A DNA stretch of 64,000 bases, from contig NC_059473.1 of assembly GCF_018139145.2 (NCBI RefSeq), positions 65,330,707 through 65,394,706 of the forward strand. Direction: 5' to 3'. Below, piece by piece: positions 38,865-50,434 of the stretch (position 1 is its first letter; each line of letters starts with the position of its first letter). The position numbers and the translations under genes were made by a program. The DNA comes from Gymnogyps californianus (Eukaryota; Chordata; Aves; Accipitriformes; Cathartidae). Under the pieces are notes generated by a model that saw only the letters and a program-made list of their open reading frames with translations, had not been told where the DNA came from and searched no databases.

Positions 38865-39245
38865 TTAGGGGAAATAATAATAATTTTGAGGGGAAAAAAA
38901 TTAATAGAAGTAGAGGTTTGGCAAAAATAAATGTTTTATCAGAAACAGCCCTTGCCAAGCATAACATTTTCTCAGGAGCCAATCTTGGCAGAATGAATGT
39001 TTTATCAGGAGCAAAAGTTTGGAAAAAGTAACATTTTATCAGACGTGGAGACTTAACAGAAAATACCTTTTTATCAGGAGTGAGGACCATGGCAATTTAA
39101 GGAGAAAGGCTTGCTGAAAGTGGAGTTTTATCAGGAGTTTTGCTTGAGGAAAATAGCATTTCATGAAAGGCAGGAACTTTCCAAAAATAATGTTTTATTA
39201 GGAGTAGGAGATGGATGAAAATAACATTTTATCAAAAAGAAGGGG
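38865..39245 (+). repeat. Degenerate 33-35 bp minisatellite, forward arm
   Basis: The core TTTTATCAGGAG, preceded by an A-rich part like AAAAATAACA, recurs. Core starts are near 38901 (degenerate), 38934, 38967, 39000, 39034, 39069, 39093 (partly deleted), 39126, 39158, 39193 and 39227. Spacings are mostly 33-35 bp, with one short unit of about 24. That gives roughly eleven divergent copies, so the array is old. Because 33 is divisible by three, a minus-strand frame stays open (38854-39090) and shows an 11-residue periodicity (for example PDKTFILPRL, PEKMLCLARA, SDKTFIFAKP). I regard this as a by-product of unit length. Confidence 0.85.
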
Positions 39246-39299
39246 GGAGGGATGGATTTAGTGAAAGTAGTGTGCTAACAGCTTCTACCATCCAATATG

Positions 39300-39470
39300 G
39301 GAAGCTTTGCTCCTGGAAAAACATTATTTGCACACTGAGTGCTTGCCCTAGCTAAAATGCTGGTTTTGACAAGCTGTGCTGCTGATAAAATGTTATTTTT
39401 GGCAAGCCCATCTCTCAAAGAGATGTTTTTAGAAAGCTCTCTTCAGAGAGAAGATGTGCAAATTGACTAC
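39300..39470 (-). repeat. Same minisatellite, inverted arm
   Basis: The unit of the neighbouring forward array reappears as its reverse complement. GCTGATAAAATGTTATTTTT at 39381 corresponds to a forward unit ending in TTTTATCAGC. Core ends lie near 39320, 39356, 39390, 39423 and 39454, at spacings of 31-36 bp, giving about five inverted copies. About 55 bp of non-periodic DNA (39245-39300) separates the arms. The two arms could pair as an imperfect hairpin. Confidence 0.75.
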
Positions 39471-40860
39471 AATACCTGCAGCAGAGCCAGGTACCTCTGT
39501 GAGCCAGATTTTCATCTGTTTATTAGCTCTCCATGGCTTCCCTTCCGCCTTTTGCTTTACGGTGATGATGTTGGTGCACAGCACTTTGGATCCTGAAACA
39601 CCGTTCTGCTTCCAAATGTAGGCCTCCTTCATCATTTTGTTTCCTTCGGCTGCTCGCTGTTCACTTACTCAGACTGGCTGACTCTTCTCCAAGTGTGTGT
39701 TATGTGTCCTTTCCCACCGGGGCTCTCTCCCCACACCTGGAAGATTGCTTACGCCTGGTTTCTAACAACTCCTCCAGTCAGAGTTTGACACCTCTGAGCT
39801 TGAGATGTCCCTGAATGCAGTGAAGGACCCAGTGGCAAAAGCCACATGGAAAGGTCTTCATTGTGTCTTTTTCTGGTGGTAAAAGGCCAATCACAAGAGA
39901 CTGAATCTCTTGCAAAGTACACTCTCACAAAAAAGGGCAGGAGAGAGGAAGGAAATGACAGGTTGAGTCACTTAATACATCTCCATATCTCATCACATCT
40001 CAAAGTCATGCTGTACAATACATTCACCTGCTCCCCAGTGGAGTTCTGGGCAGGTACCCATGTCAGGAGTCTCCCATATGTGTCATCTGTAGGTATCACC
40101 ACTATGAAGGAACGAGGACCACGCATGAATGTAGGACTACAGCCTCTTAACATTTTGTTGCTTGAATATAAAAGTTGAGATGGCATGTAATAAACTGGAA
40201 CAGGACAGCATCAATCACTACGACCGGATGGATGGGATTCTCCATGGACATTGCGGGAATTTGCAGGGCGTCATCAGAACCATTCACTGTTTATTTACAA
40301 TGTCACTGAGCACCAGCGGCAAACCATGAGAAAGGCTGACTCAACATCTATTTTTAAGAAAGGTGACAGGTGTGAGCTGGTTATCACAGGCCACTCTGTT
40401 ATCCTCCCTTCCAGGTACTGTAAGACACTTGCACCAGGAATGAAATGGCTGGCTATTTTGAGAAGGGGGGCTCTGAAGCTGATTTCAACTTGAGCTCTTC
40501 TTTTAAGGGTGTAAGAGAAAACGTCCTGTAAAGAACTGGTGAATGAAAACAGACAAGCATATGGGGTGCAGTATATTAACTACTTCAGCTGAAAACAGGA
40601 TATGGGACGTGCAAAGCACATGAAAAATCCCATAGATCTGACCAAGAGGACCTTAATTTTCTTACTGTCACAAGGAAGAAAGAATGTCCTCCAGTGTTTC
40701 AAAATTTTCCCAGTGCGCATTGGCCTTTTATCCAGGTCCCACTGAAGCATTTCCACATATGAATATTGTAAGTTAATGTCATTGCATTAGAGCGATTGTG
40801 CTTCATTGTACCTGAAGTCACTGTGCTATGAGTGACTTATTACTTGTACTATGTTCACCT
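39471..40860. other. Unique non-coding DNA
   Basis: No gene recognised. The 110-codon frame at 39846-40178 and its minus-strand counterpart lack domains. Confidence 0.5.
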
Positions 40861-40930
40861 GTAACTGTTACGATAGTAACTCACTATCATTGAGTTACTG
40901 ACGTTTTGTCACTGTATCCTCTAATAAAGT
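40861..40930 (+). other. Nested hairpins followed by an AATAAA signal
   Basis: AGTAACTCA at 40875-40883 and TGAGTTACT at 40891-40899 form a perfect 9-bp stem with a 7-nt loop. GATAGT/ACTATC offers an alternative overlapping stem, and GTAACTGTTAC lies just upstream. An AATAAA hexamer follows at about 40922. The arrangement might be the 3' end of an unannotated transcript or of an old retroelement, but I found no upstream coding or long terminal repeat boundaries. Confidence 0.35.
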
Positions 40931-43555
40931 ATTTTGCTGTTTTATACTTTGACTCTGCATGTGAGAGAAGAGGGATTGCCTTTTAACGGCAAGAGACTGA
41001 GGTAAGATTCAGTTTTTCCATGGGTGAATGGATCTAGGTAGTGAAGACTTTTAGAAGAAACCCTAGATGTTTGAATCCATCTTTCGTGACTACCAACAGC
41101 AACTGGCAGAGAAGTTACACACAGAGCAGGGTAAGGTGTGTAATGTCTCTTCTTGGTACTAAGTAGCAGAACAAACTGGGGGGTTGAGGGGGTATGGGTT
41201 GACTAGGGAGGGTTCAGGGAAACTACATCTGGGTCTCCGACTACTGCGTTTCCCTTCAGGTTCAAATGAATCTCATACTCCAAAAAAAATTCTTACCTGA
41301 ACCTATTGACTAAATTTTGTTTTCAACTTGAAACTCTAGGAAACTGCTTTCATGGAAATCTATTTGTATATGGTTTCCACCAGAAGCAGTAAATTCTTTC
41401 CAGTTCACTGGAGATTTTGCCTAGGTGATGTTAACCCAAATTTACAGCTGTGACATTTCTGCATGTTTACCCCTGCCGGAAAGCTTGGCTTAGCTTCGTC
41501 CAGAAGGACGCCCCATTCATGCCCCACAACTCCCACCAAAGCAGAGCATTCCCCCAAGGGCTCGCCTGCAGAGCTGGGCTGTTCCCTGCTAGCATTGTAT
41601 GGATATAAGTTGTCCCTAAAGTAAAACAGTCTGCCGATTTCAGCCTCCAAGCTAGAGTATACCTAGACAGCACTCTGCTCCCCCTCCGTGGCTCCGCTGG
41701 CAGCAACGCTTATTCTGCGCTTCCCTTAAACAGGCAAGAGAGCAACAGGTGCAGCAGCAAGAGGGCATCTGTCCTGGATTTTTTCTGCTGGGTTTTTCGG
41801 TTATTATAAAGTACTTATTAATAACATTGGACTGTTGTTGGTTTTTTCACTTGATTTCCAAAAGATGATTTGTAATATGGTGAGGGTGATCTAGCCCTGT
41901 ACACGTATTGAGAGGGGCTGGAACTATTTGTTTCAGGTTACACAAATACTTTGCTTGAGCAGAACCAAAGCAAAGTTTTGGCTTGGCTGCTGAACAAAAA
42001 AAAAAAAAAAACAAACCATCTATTCTACACATAAACCTAACCCCAATGCCAAGTAGTTTCTGTTGGAAATTGTTCACAGGGCTCCTTCCTTGCATAGGAT
42101 CTTTCTGTGCATCCCCAGCTGCAGTCCTATCATAGCCTTCCAGGAAACACCGTGACAGAAGGACCCGCAAGACCTTAGACGTCCCCACCAGAAATGACTC
42201 TCAGCCTGATGCCGTGTGTTTATTATAGTAAGCTATGTCATTGACCTCAGGGGGACAAGGGCTTGGCTCCTGGCTATTGAAATTACCACTGATCTCTGTC
42301 TAAATAGCTGCTGCATTTACAGCTAGGCAGAAGATTTTAACAGCTGCGGAACAATTGAAGGGAGAATTCATAGTAACATTTAAAGAAAAATTGTTATTTC
42401 TTTTTTTGAGAACAGTAAGAGATTAAAATTCAGCCTTTGCTCACTTTTGTCATAATGGTGTCTGAGTTGTTTTCAGCTGTTTTCCAAGTTTCAAATAAGA
42501 GTACTTCCTCCCCCTCAAACCTTGTATTTCTCAAACTCTTAGTATTGTAATACCCCGCAATGCAAACATTATATTAAGTTCTCTGCCTCTCCCTCATTCA
42601 GGCCTTTTTGTCTTCCCTAAGAAAACCACAACACAAGTAACATTCATGCCTTGTTTTCTTTACCTATATTTCCATCTCTGAAGGAAATGACAATGATACA
42701 TTTAAATGGCTGAGAGAGATCTTAAAGTTTGGCCTGTAGCTTCGGAAAGTTTTGTCCTCTCTCTTTTGTAAATGCCTGTTTTTTTAAAGGAGCTTTAACC
42801 TCCAGTGAACTCCTTCAAGAAGGGTCCTACCATTTTCTAAGAAAGTTCAAGCAGTTTTCAGGCTTAGGATCTACTGGACATGACTGTTGCACAGTATTTC
42901 TGTAATAACCATAGCATGCTGTTTAGCAGAAAACACAGAACTGAGCAATACATATGTATAAATATATTTTTTGTCATGGAAAGCTCAGCCCATGGGCTGG
43001 ACAATGTTTTCCCTTGAGCCCGCTGCAGGCAGCAGGGCTCAGTGCTCCTGCTCTGCAGTCCCACATCTCCATCCCAGGCGGCAATCCCGCTGCATGCTGC
43101 AGTGATTACAGAAAGGATGGCATTTTTCCCTCTTCCTTTGAATTTGCCTGGCTTCGGGGCTTTAAGTGAGACCATTAGTGTTATTGAACTTAGCATTTGG
43201 CGGTTTATATATGATAAAGGGGTTATTACACAGTGATCCCTGTATGTTTAGGTCAGCTGTGGCAATCAATCAATGGACACTTTGCCTTTGACAGCACATG
43301 CTTCCATAAAAAAAATTCTCTGGCAGAGCCCTGTTAGCTAGTAATGACAGAGTAACCTCTGTCAAGTAATATACTTGATAAATTTTGCATGTGCTGTTGA
43401 CTGACAGAAGCTCCGGCTTCCTGTCTGACCAGCATACACGGGCTTCAAAGAGCACAGAAACCCCTTTCTTCTCCCCGAAAGGAGCGCCTGAAATCCATGC
43501 GGGTAGAGTCAGACCTGCCTCTGTGGGGGGAATAAAACAATGCCGCACAAGGGAG
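40931..43555. other. Unique non-coding DNA
   Basis: No gene recognised. A16 lies at 41996-42011. Opposing open frames occur near 42864-43196 and 43270-43548 without recognisable domains. Confidence 0.5.
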
Positions 43556-43598
43556 AGACGCTTTTATGCCTTTACAAAGCTAAACTTGCTCTTTCCCC

Positions 43599-43628
43599 TT
43601 TCCTTGCCTTTCCCTGCCTTTCCCTGTC
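43599..43628 (+). repeat. Three 10-bp pyrimidine-rich units
   Basis: TTTCCTTGCC, TTTCCCTGCC and TTTCCCTGTC lie in tandem immediately upstream of the CpG-rich segment. A small direct repeat. Confidence 0.85.
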
Positions 43629-43636
43629 ACTCACAA

Positions 43637-43895
43637 TTACCCGAGACTTGCCGGCTTCGCGCGCTCGGCCGTGCAAAACACCCGCCTGGGCGAGCGGTCC
43701 AGGCTGAAGGGGTAAGTCTCCCTCCCGGTCCCGCTGGCCAGGGCTGCCTATCGCTGGGATCGGTGGGGCTGCGGCGGTCGCCCTTTGTTTAGTCTGGACG
43801 GAAGCGGTAATTGTCTGCAGCTGCGGCTCCTGCTTCCTCGCTTGCCTTGGGTAGCTCCGAAGATACAGCCACAGCGCGTCCACCGAGGCATCCCA
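43637..43895. promoter_or_regulatory. CpG island, candidate promoter or first exon
   Basis: By hand count there are about 25 CpG dinucleotides in about 260 bp. That is close to the number expected from base composition with no CpG depletion, while flanking kilobases are strongly CpG-poor. The G+C content is clearly above that of the window. A strong 5' splice-donor match, G|GTAAGT, lies at 43711/43712 on the plus strand. Pyrimidine-rich DNA precedes the island, as at many TATA-less promoters. Open frames through it in both directions (162 codons plus, 127 codons minus) are unrecognisable and overlap, so a non-coding first exon or an alternative promoter is more likely than a coding exon. Direction of transcription is unproved. 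Confidence 0.5.
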
Positions 43896-43930
43896 GGGTT
43901 TCCTAGCATGCTGATGCTCACCGGTGTTTC

Positions 43931-44579
43931 GGTATGGCCCGGCAGTGGGCAGCAAGCCTGGGTGGCTGGGGCCACCCCCGGCAAGCCCAGCTTGTTACTG
44001 CTGGCAACGCAGGTAGCTCAGGTGTGCATGGGCACGGTGAAGGCACCTTCACCATACAGACCCCCTTCGACATCCGTGGTATTGTCGGGTAAACAGGTCT
44101 GCTGGGCTCTTACCTTGAAATGCCCTGCCCATGTGCAGAGAGGCACAAGGGGATTTCTAGCCAGCCACTCTACTGGTGTCTTCTCACCATCACGTCCAGG
44201 CCAGGGAGCACAGCAGGCTTTAACCCTTCCTCTGTCAGCTGCTCCTTCAAAACCAGTTTGCATTTCACCATAGATACTGATGGCTGTCTTTAGCAGGTTA
44301 CGAAAAATTAAATTTCCATGTGGTCAAGCAGAGCTCACATGAAGCAGGCTTAAACCCGCTTGCTCCCTCACTAACCATGTGTATCTGTTTGTTTTGAGAA
44401 GGAGTTTTCATCATTCGCTTCCACGGGGGCACAATCTGATTATGTGGGATTAAGCCTGAAAACCACCCTAATCCTAAATGCAGCAGTACGTAAAGACTGT
44501 CAAGAGAGTGTGTGATCTCAGCTCCCGCACTTGGCAGTATAGGGCAGACCCATGAGGGAGGAGCTCACAGCAGCACCCC
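43931..44579. other. Unique non-coding DNA downstream of the CpG island
   Basis: Moderately GC-raised up to about 44270, then ordinary. No gene recognised. Confidence 0.45.
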
Positions 44580-44800
44580 ACTGTCAATTACCGTATGGAC
44601 TAATTGGAGTGTAATTTAAAGGGATTCCAAAGCCCACTTGTCAACAGGTGTTCTTTAGGGTATACTAATCAAAACAATCCTGTTTATGGAAAATGTTATT
44701 TAAAACCAACATGTAGGCTGCAATAATAAAGTGACACAGTTTCTCAGCAGTTGCAACATCACTTGGTGAAAGCTGGCCAGAATGAGAAAATATAAACCTG
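44580..44800. promoter_or_regulatory. Enhancer-like block 0.7-0.9 kb from the CpG island
   Basis: The block has homeodomain-type cores (CAATTA, CTAATTGG, GTAATTTAAAG). Two E-boxes are four bases apart (CACTTG at 44635-44640, CAGGTG at 44645-44650), with a SOX-like AACAAT at 44673-44678. No coding frame or repeat explains it. This is the texture of a conserved vertebrate enhancer, but conservation is inferred, not measured. Confidence 0.35.
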
Positions 44801-47670
44801 GACCTCAGCTGCATCTGTACTCATGTGTTCAAACTGTTGCATTTAGAAAAGAGCATTTTTTGCCTTTAAAATGATCCTTTAGTTTTCATATAGACATCTG
44901 CTAATAGCAGCAAGAGTTCCTCTGGGACTACCAAAGCTAAATGTGTACTGAAATAGAGTCTAAAAGACCATCTAAATGTGAATTTTCTATGTCTGTATTT
45001 TTGATTTGTTATGAGCATACTTTAGGCTTTCAAGCAGAATACAAAATGATGACTCAGGCAGTTAAATAATACTCATCACCCATGTGTCATTCATTTGGTA
45101 AAGGACCACTACAGAACGTATGATATAATAAATCTTCAAAATATATTCCTCCTTTCTTTCTCTCCAACTTAAACTTGCAAATCATATCAGAGAAGTTGCA
45201 TGTGGAAATTTTAATTATGAACTGAAAAGAATATCTCCACAATGAATAACCATAATGAAAAGTGCTAAACTTGGGAAATGTAAACAATATAGCAATTCAA
45301 ACCAGCCTTAAAACTTCTGAAATGCAGAAGATTTAAAGATTAATATTTCTTCTGGTAGGATATAGAAATCTTGATGAGATCATTTTATATGGTGAAGTAT
45401 GTGGTTGCACAGAAATAGTCCTTCATTTATTCACAATGGGAAACATCATTTTCATTCAGGAAATTTAAAAATGATCATTTCAAAAATATGTGTTTGAGGA
45501 ATACATTCATAGTCAGGTCAGAAGTAATTTCTGATGGAGACAGATCTTCTGAAAAGGTCCATTTCAATCATTTTCCCTGCTACGTAAAATGTTGAGTGTG
45601 TACGCATGATGATTAATTAGGCACATTCCATCTAACTATTCATTTTGTGGAGCTTGAAATGGTTAGGAAGGATTGTTGTAGGTGAACTTAAACTCTCCCT
45701 TAAAATATAGGCTTGGGGATAAAATTCTGTTTTTTCTAAAAAGAGTATAAGCAGCATGAATATTTCACCCCCTGTAATTAAAAGTCTACTGTTGAGTACG
45801 TGCCTATTCTCTCTCCTGCTGCATTTAACGTCTTACAGAAGAAATTCAATTCACTACCAAGGTATCCTCTGCTCTAAACAGTCTTAAGCAACATTTTGAG
45901 AGAGTTATAAACTGTTCTTCCCCATCTTCAGTCTGTAAATGTGGTTGGAATACAGTTTTAAGCAGGATGAAGGATTAAGCAAACAAAAAATAATGAAAAG
46001 TCAAAATATGCACACTGTGCAAAAGCATGGTCGAATACATTTTGCCTTGTATAAACTTCACCCAGTCTACGTGGGTTTTAACATATTTCCATGACTTTAA
46101 ATAAGAAAACATCTTAAAGCACAGCCCATGGGAAACCCAAGCTTGATTAGTTTTACCTTTTACTACAGCCTGCAGAGTGTAAAACACAGCACATCAGAAT
46201 TGAATTTGTCATCTCCAGACCTCACAGGAATTTTAGGAACTAAATAGTTAGGAAGCATCCTGGTACTTCTCTTCGCTTTAATCATAGTAGAAGTTTCAAT
46301 TTAAACATTCAGGAAATCTCCCTTATTTAAAGCAATCAACTCATTGCTGACAGGGTCTGGCTTTACTGTGTTTAATTTTTTGGCATCATGCAAAACTTGA
46401 TTGGTTACAGCCAGTGCGTGAACAGGTCCTCTCCCTCCCCCTCCTCCCCAGAAAACGTAAAATATCCCCAGATCTTTGCTGTATCATTCTCAGCCCTGCA
46501 CTTCCTAGTATGTGTGCAAACCAATGGAATATTAGTGCAAAACCTCAAATGGAAAATGTACATAATAGCTAATACAGCCAAGGAACCTTATTGCCAAATA
46601 GCTGTCCTATGTCTTTTGGCTGCAAAAGCTTAGAATCCTTTTTTTGGTCCAATTATTTAACTTTTTTGACCCTTATTTTGAGTGTGCCTCTTCTCATCTG
46701 GTTAGTTGTAGATTCACAACACATTTCTAAGATTGCAGCCTACTCTGGATGAAAGAAGAAAGCACTCGCCTTCCCTGCATCTTTGAGCTGTGGTGTTGGT
46801 ATTCACATAAATTGGGTTGCACTCCCAGAGAAGGAACCTCTGGTGAGACCTGAGGTTGGCTATCAGGTCTAACATTTTCGGATAAGCACTGATGATTGAC
46901 CACAAAGTAAGATGTAACGCCTGATTAAACACTGTTGGTAGGTTGAGCCATAAGTAGATTATAGTATGCCACTTCCATGCTTACTTCAGCTGATAAAGTA
47001 TCTACAGTCAGATTTCACATGGAAACCATATTATTTTAGGAATCCAGGGAGATGATGCCTTGGACCAGTCTCCTCCAACTCTGAATTGCACTTACAAGAC
47101 CCAAGTCTGTGAATGTGAGTCCATCACAGCTTGGGTGAGCACAGGCTGGAAGAGCTCACACTCAGAGTTAGGGAAGGGTGCCCTAAACCAGATAGGTTTG
47201 AAGAACACCAAGCAGTAAAACAAGTTTGAGCTATCTTCCTGGCATATTTTCCCACAGGACAGGGCAAAAGATAATGCTACAACACACAGCTATTCCTAAA
47301 GCTGCAAAGATCAGTGCAGTCTGCACAAAATCTCACAGATCAAACAATTTTCAGCAGCCCCTTTCCCATGCTCTGCTTCTCTGCCCGCTTTCCCCTGCTG
47401 TCCTTCTACAGCCTACTGACCCACACGTTCACAGAATACAGTCAGACAGGGGTTTGTCCTGCTCTTCCTCTGCCCTGTGCCTATGCCTGCGCCTGCGCTC
47501 ACATGGCAGCACGTGGCCAAAGGTTGCCCACGAACCTTTGTGTGCAGTTGTTTGGAGGGGCAAGTTCAACGCCTCGGATGGGAAACCACTGAGCTGCGGG
47601 CCACCAAACTATTGCAATTCCATTTTTCCTCTTTTCTTCATGATGCTTTTACTTTTAACAAGAAGAAGGA
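44801..47670. other. Unique non-coding DNA
   Basis: No gene recognised. The longest frame in the window starts here (47226-47819 plus, 197 codons). It includes a phenylalanine run from a T10 tract, has two other overlapping open frames, and shows no domain. Confidence 0.5.
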
Positions 47671-47688
47671 TTTTTTTTTTCTTTTCAG
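47671..47688 (+). other. Strong 3' splice-acceptor-like sequence
   Basis: T10 followed by CTTTTCAG, with an adenosine-containing TTTAACA about 30 bases before the AG, is an excellent acceptor match. It lies about 4 kb downstream of the donor-like site in the CpG island, so the two could bound an intron. No transcript evidence exists within the sequence itself. Confidence 0.3.
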
Positions 47689-50380
47689 CCAACATCCACC
47701 CTGTGGCTTTTTTCCAGCACAAGGTGTTGAATCCCATGGAGAGCCAGAGAGCGATAAGCACACAGCACTCCTGCTCACGGCGACCATATGATGCTTCTAT
47801 GCCACTTCTTCCTTGCTGAGTTTTACTCAGGTGGCAACAAGGTTCAGGTGGGACGGCAACTCTTTCTTTTTTGGGGTAGGGAGGGATAATTAAACAGTTT
47901 TATTTTGTGTCAAAATGTGTCTGCTTTTTTCACTCATTTTAGTCTGTTTTAATGTGGCTTCCCTGAAGCTGTCTAGATAGTTGGGAATGTACTCTGGGGA
48001 GCGAGGGAAGGTGCTGGGGAAGAGGCTAGGGCAGAAGCATGCTGGTTTTCTGAAGGATACTGCTTCAATTTTATCCAGCTAACACTAAGTAGAAGCAGTC
48101 ATATTAAGTTCTCGGTATTTATAGATAAGTATTGCACTAGATGATGCTGTACCAATAAAAAAAGTACACATTTTCAGATTCATATACAGTTTCTAGTATT
48201 TGCAGAGTTTATAAAAACTCTGTCTCTGACTTGCCTCCTTCTCATCTGTAAGCATACTTACCTCAGAAAGCTTAATGAGTAATAATGCTGGAGTCTCCAT
48301 CAGAAAGAAATGTCTCCATCTTCCTAAACACCTATGGACGCTTTTGAGACCAAATTTACTCCAGCAAGCTGTTGCAGTTCCCACAAGTACTTCTGCAATA
48401 TAGATTTTTTTTTTTAATTTATTTTCTTATACTTTTCCTCAACTTCATCCAGAGCTCTAGATCCAAATGCAAAACCTAGGACCAGGAACATGGAAGGTAT
48501 TCATCTAACTCTTTGAAAGACTTAAACTTATATCTGTATCTCTGAAAGCTGTGGAAGCTTTCTTCTACAGCCAGGAAATTTCTCACCTTTTAGTTGTACT
48601 GGGATTGTTACAAGTGCTACAACTTATAAATGAATCAACATAATTACAGGTATCAAAGTCAACATGATAATATATCCATAAAATGCATAAATATTGGTAA
48701 ATTATGCAAATGAGAAGACTGTAGGCCCTAAACAGGAAAAGTTTTCAGCTTATTTCTTTGGTACCACTTTCCCAGTTTAAAGTTGGACTGTCCTTGACAC
48801 TGCCTTGAATGGAGGACCTGTGCTTGTCAGATCACAACTAAGAAGGTAATGATGTGAACTAATCAGAACAGCCATTAGGCTTGTACTGAGGAGTTGACAT
48901 TTCCTAATGTGAAACTGTGCTGCATTTCTCACCTTGCAGTAGTTCTGTAAGTCTTGCTTACAGCTGCAGTGGATTATTTCTTGAGGCCAAAGTCCACATA
49001 GCTCACGGGCTAACATTTCAGGTCAGCCTGGCTCCACTTGCAGAATTTAACTGCTGTGAACAAGCATCTCTCTTCTTCATTTTTTCCTCTATTTTTTTTT
49101 TTCCTATGGTCACAGTCACAGATTCTCTCTTTTGCATTGCTTCTGTGCAAGCTCTTCAGCTTCTGTTTATACCACCCCAAATGCAAGTTAGCATAGTTCT
49201 CTGTTCCCTGTATTGTCTCTGTCTTTCCATTTGGTGAAAGTTTATTAAACAGAACATTACAAATAACACCAGATCATCCCAGTCTTCTGCTACCTACTGG
49301 ACTGAGCGTGGCTCAACACAAGTAGAACGTAAGAGTGGTATAAATCTTAGACTATGCTTCCTCTCCTGCTACTTGGGACCAGGCTGTGAACTCACACATG
49401 ACTTGTTCAAGAAGTACTACTGTCTTGTGTGCCTCTTCTTCCCATAGAAGCTAGCTGAATTCAGCATTGGTATGCTTAACTTGAATTAAACATTGGTTTG
49501 CTTAACTACTTTTTCCAACTGTTGGTGAAAAAGAAAACAGAGTTCCTCCTTCTAGGGCAAGGTTCATGCTTCAGGCTGGCATGAACACCTCAAAAACCAA
49601 GGGGAAGCAGCAGTGCTCAGCATGCACCTCTGCAAAGTGGGGCAGAGTAAAGAGCAAGACCAGTCTTCTGGGGAAGCATGAAGACTTTCTGGTATTGCTG
49701 GTACCTACTCCAGTACGTATATGACATAGATCAGTGTAAAAGAATTGCCTTACAAGTGGGAGGGCAGGGAGACTCCTGATGCATCAGAGGGTCTTGCAGC
49801 TTGCATGGGATGTGAAAAGCAGGCTCTCTGTTCTCTGCAGCCATGCCCTTGCTTGAAGGGCACAGACAGCATCTGTTTTCTTTAGGAAGGGTCATCCATT
49901 ATAGCAGTACTTCACAAAGCAAAATCTACCTGCAGACACTATATTTCAGAGAAGACAAAAGAAAAAAAAATCATTCATGCAACTTTTAAGATCTGTGTCA
50001 TGATCTTCATGTGGTTTAAATCAGCAGAGCAAATAACACAGTTAATGATGTTAGGCTGATTTACGTGAATGAAGTCTAAATCTGACCAATTGCATCTTGG
50101 CTGTGGTGCACCCAGATAAGATATCTAACATGTTACGCCTGTCAGTTTCCCTCAGATGTTTAGCACATGCCACTAAAGCTGAAAAAATGGACATCCTGAG
50201 CGAGTACCACTGCATTACTGGCTAGATGCATTTTTTTCTTTTAATAGTCATGAACAGGGAATGAGAAGTGGGGACCGATAGTAGATGGCTGTATTTCCTG
50301 AGAAAGCATGTCTGGAGCTACTCAGTGCTTCTAGCTCAAGCTTGTGTAGCTTGCTAAAGATAATTTAATTTTCCTATTAA
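47689..50380. other. Unique non-coding DNA
   Basis: No gene recognised. An octamer ATGCAAAT lies at about 48704-48711 in AT-rich DNA, a common chance match. Confidence 0.5.
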
Positions 50381-50434
50381 GGCTTGATCCAAAGCTGAAT
50401 GGAGTCAATAGAAATTTTTTAATTAACTTCAGAG
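50381..50434. mobile_element. Palindromic DNA-transposon fossil
   Basis: GGCTTGATCCAAAGCTGAAT, then GGAGTCAATAGAAATTTTTT, then AATTAACTTCAGAG. This matches the left half and centre of the sauropsid palindromic repeat whose arms read 'ctgatccaaagcccattgaagtcaatgg'. Only about 55 bp survive and the right arm is lost. Confidence 0.6.

Noticed and set aside
43785..44273. 162-codon plus-strand open frame beginning in the CpG island
   Set aside because: Opposing 127-codon and 81-codon frames overlap it, the composition is GC-driven, and the protein is not recognisable. The DNA may still be transcribed, but I cannot support coding.
47226..47819. Longest open frame in the window (197 codons, plus strand)
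   Set aside because: No domain is recognised, a phenylalanine run comes from a T10 tract, and two other frames of the same strand are also open across it, which points to low stop density.
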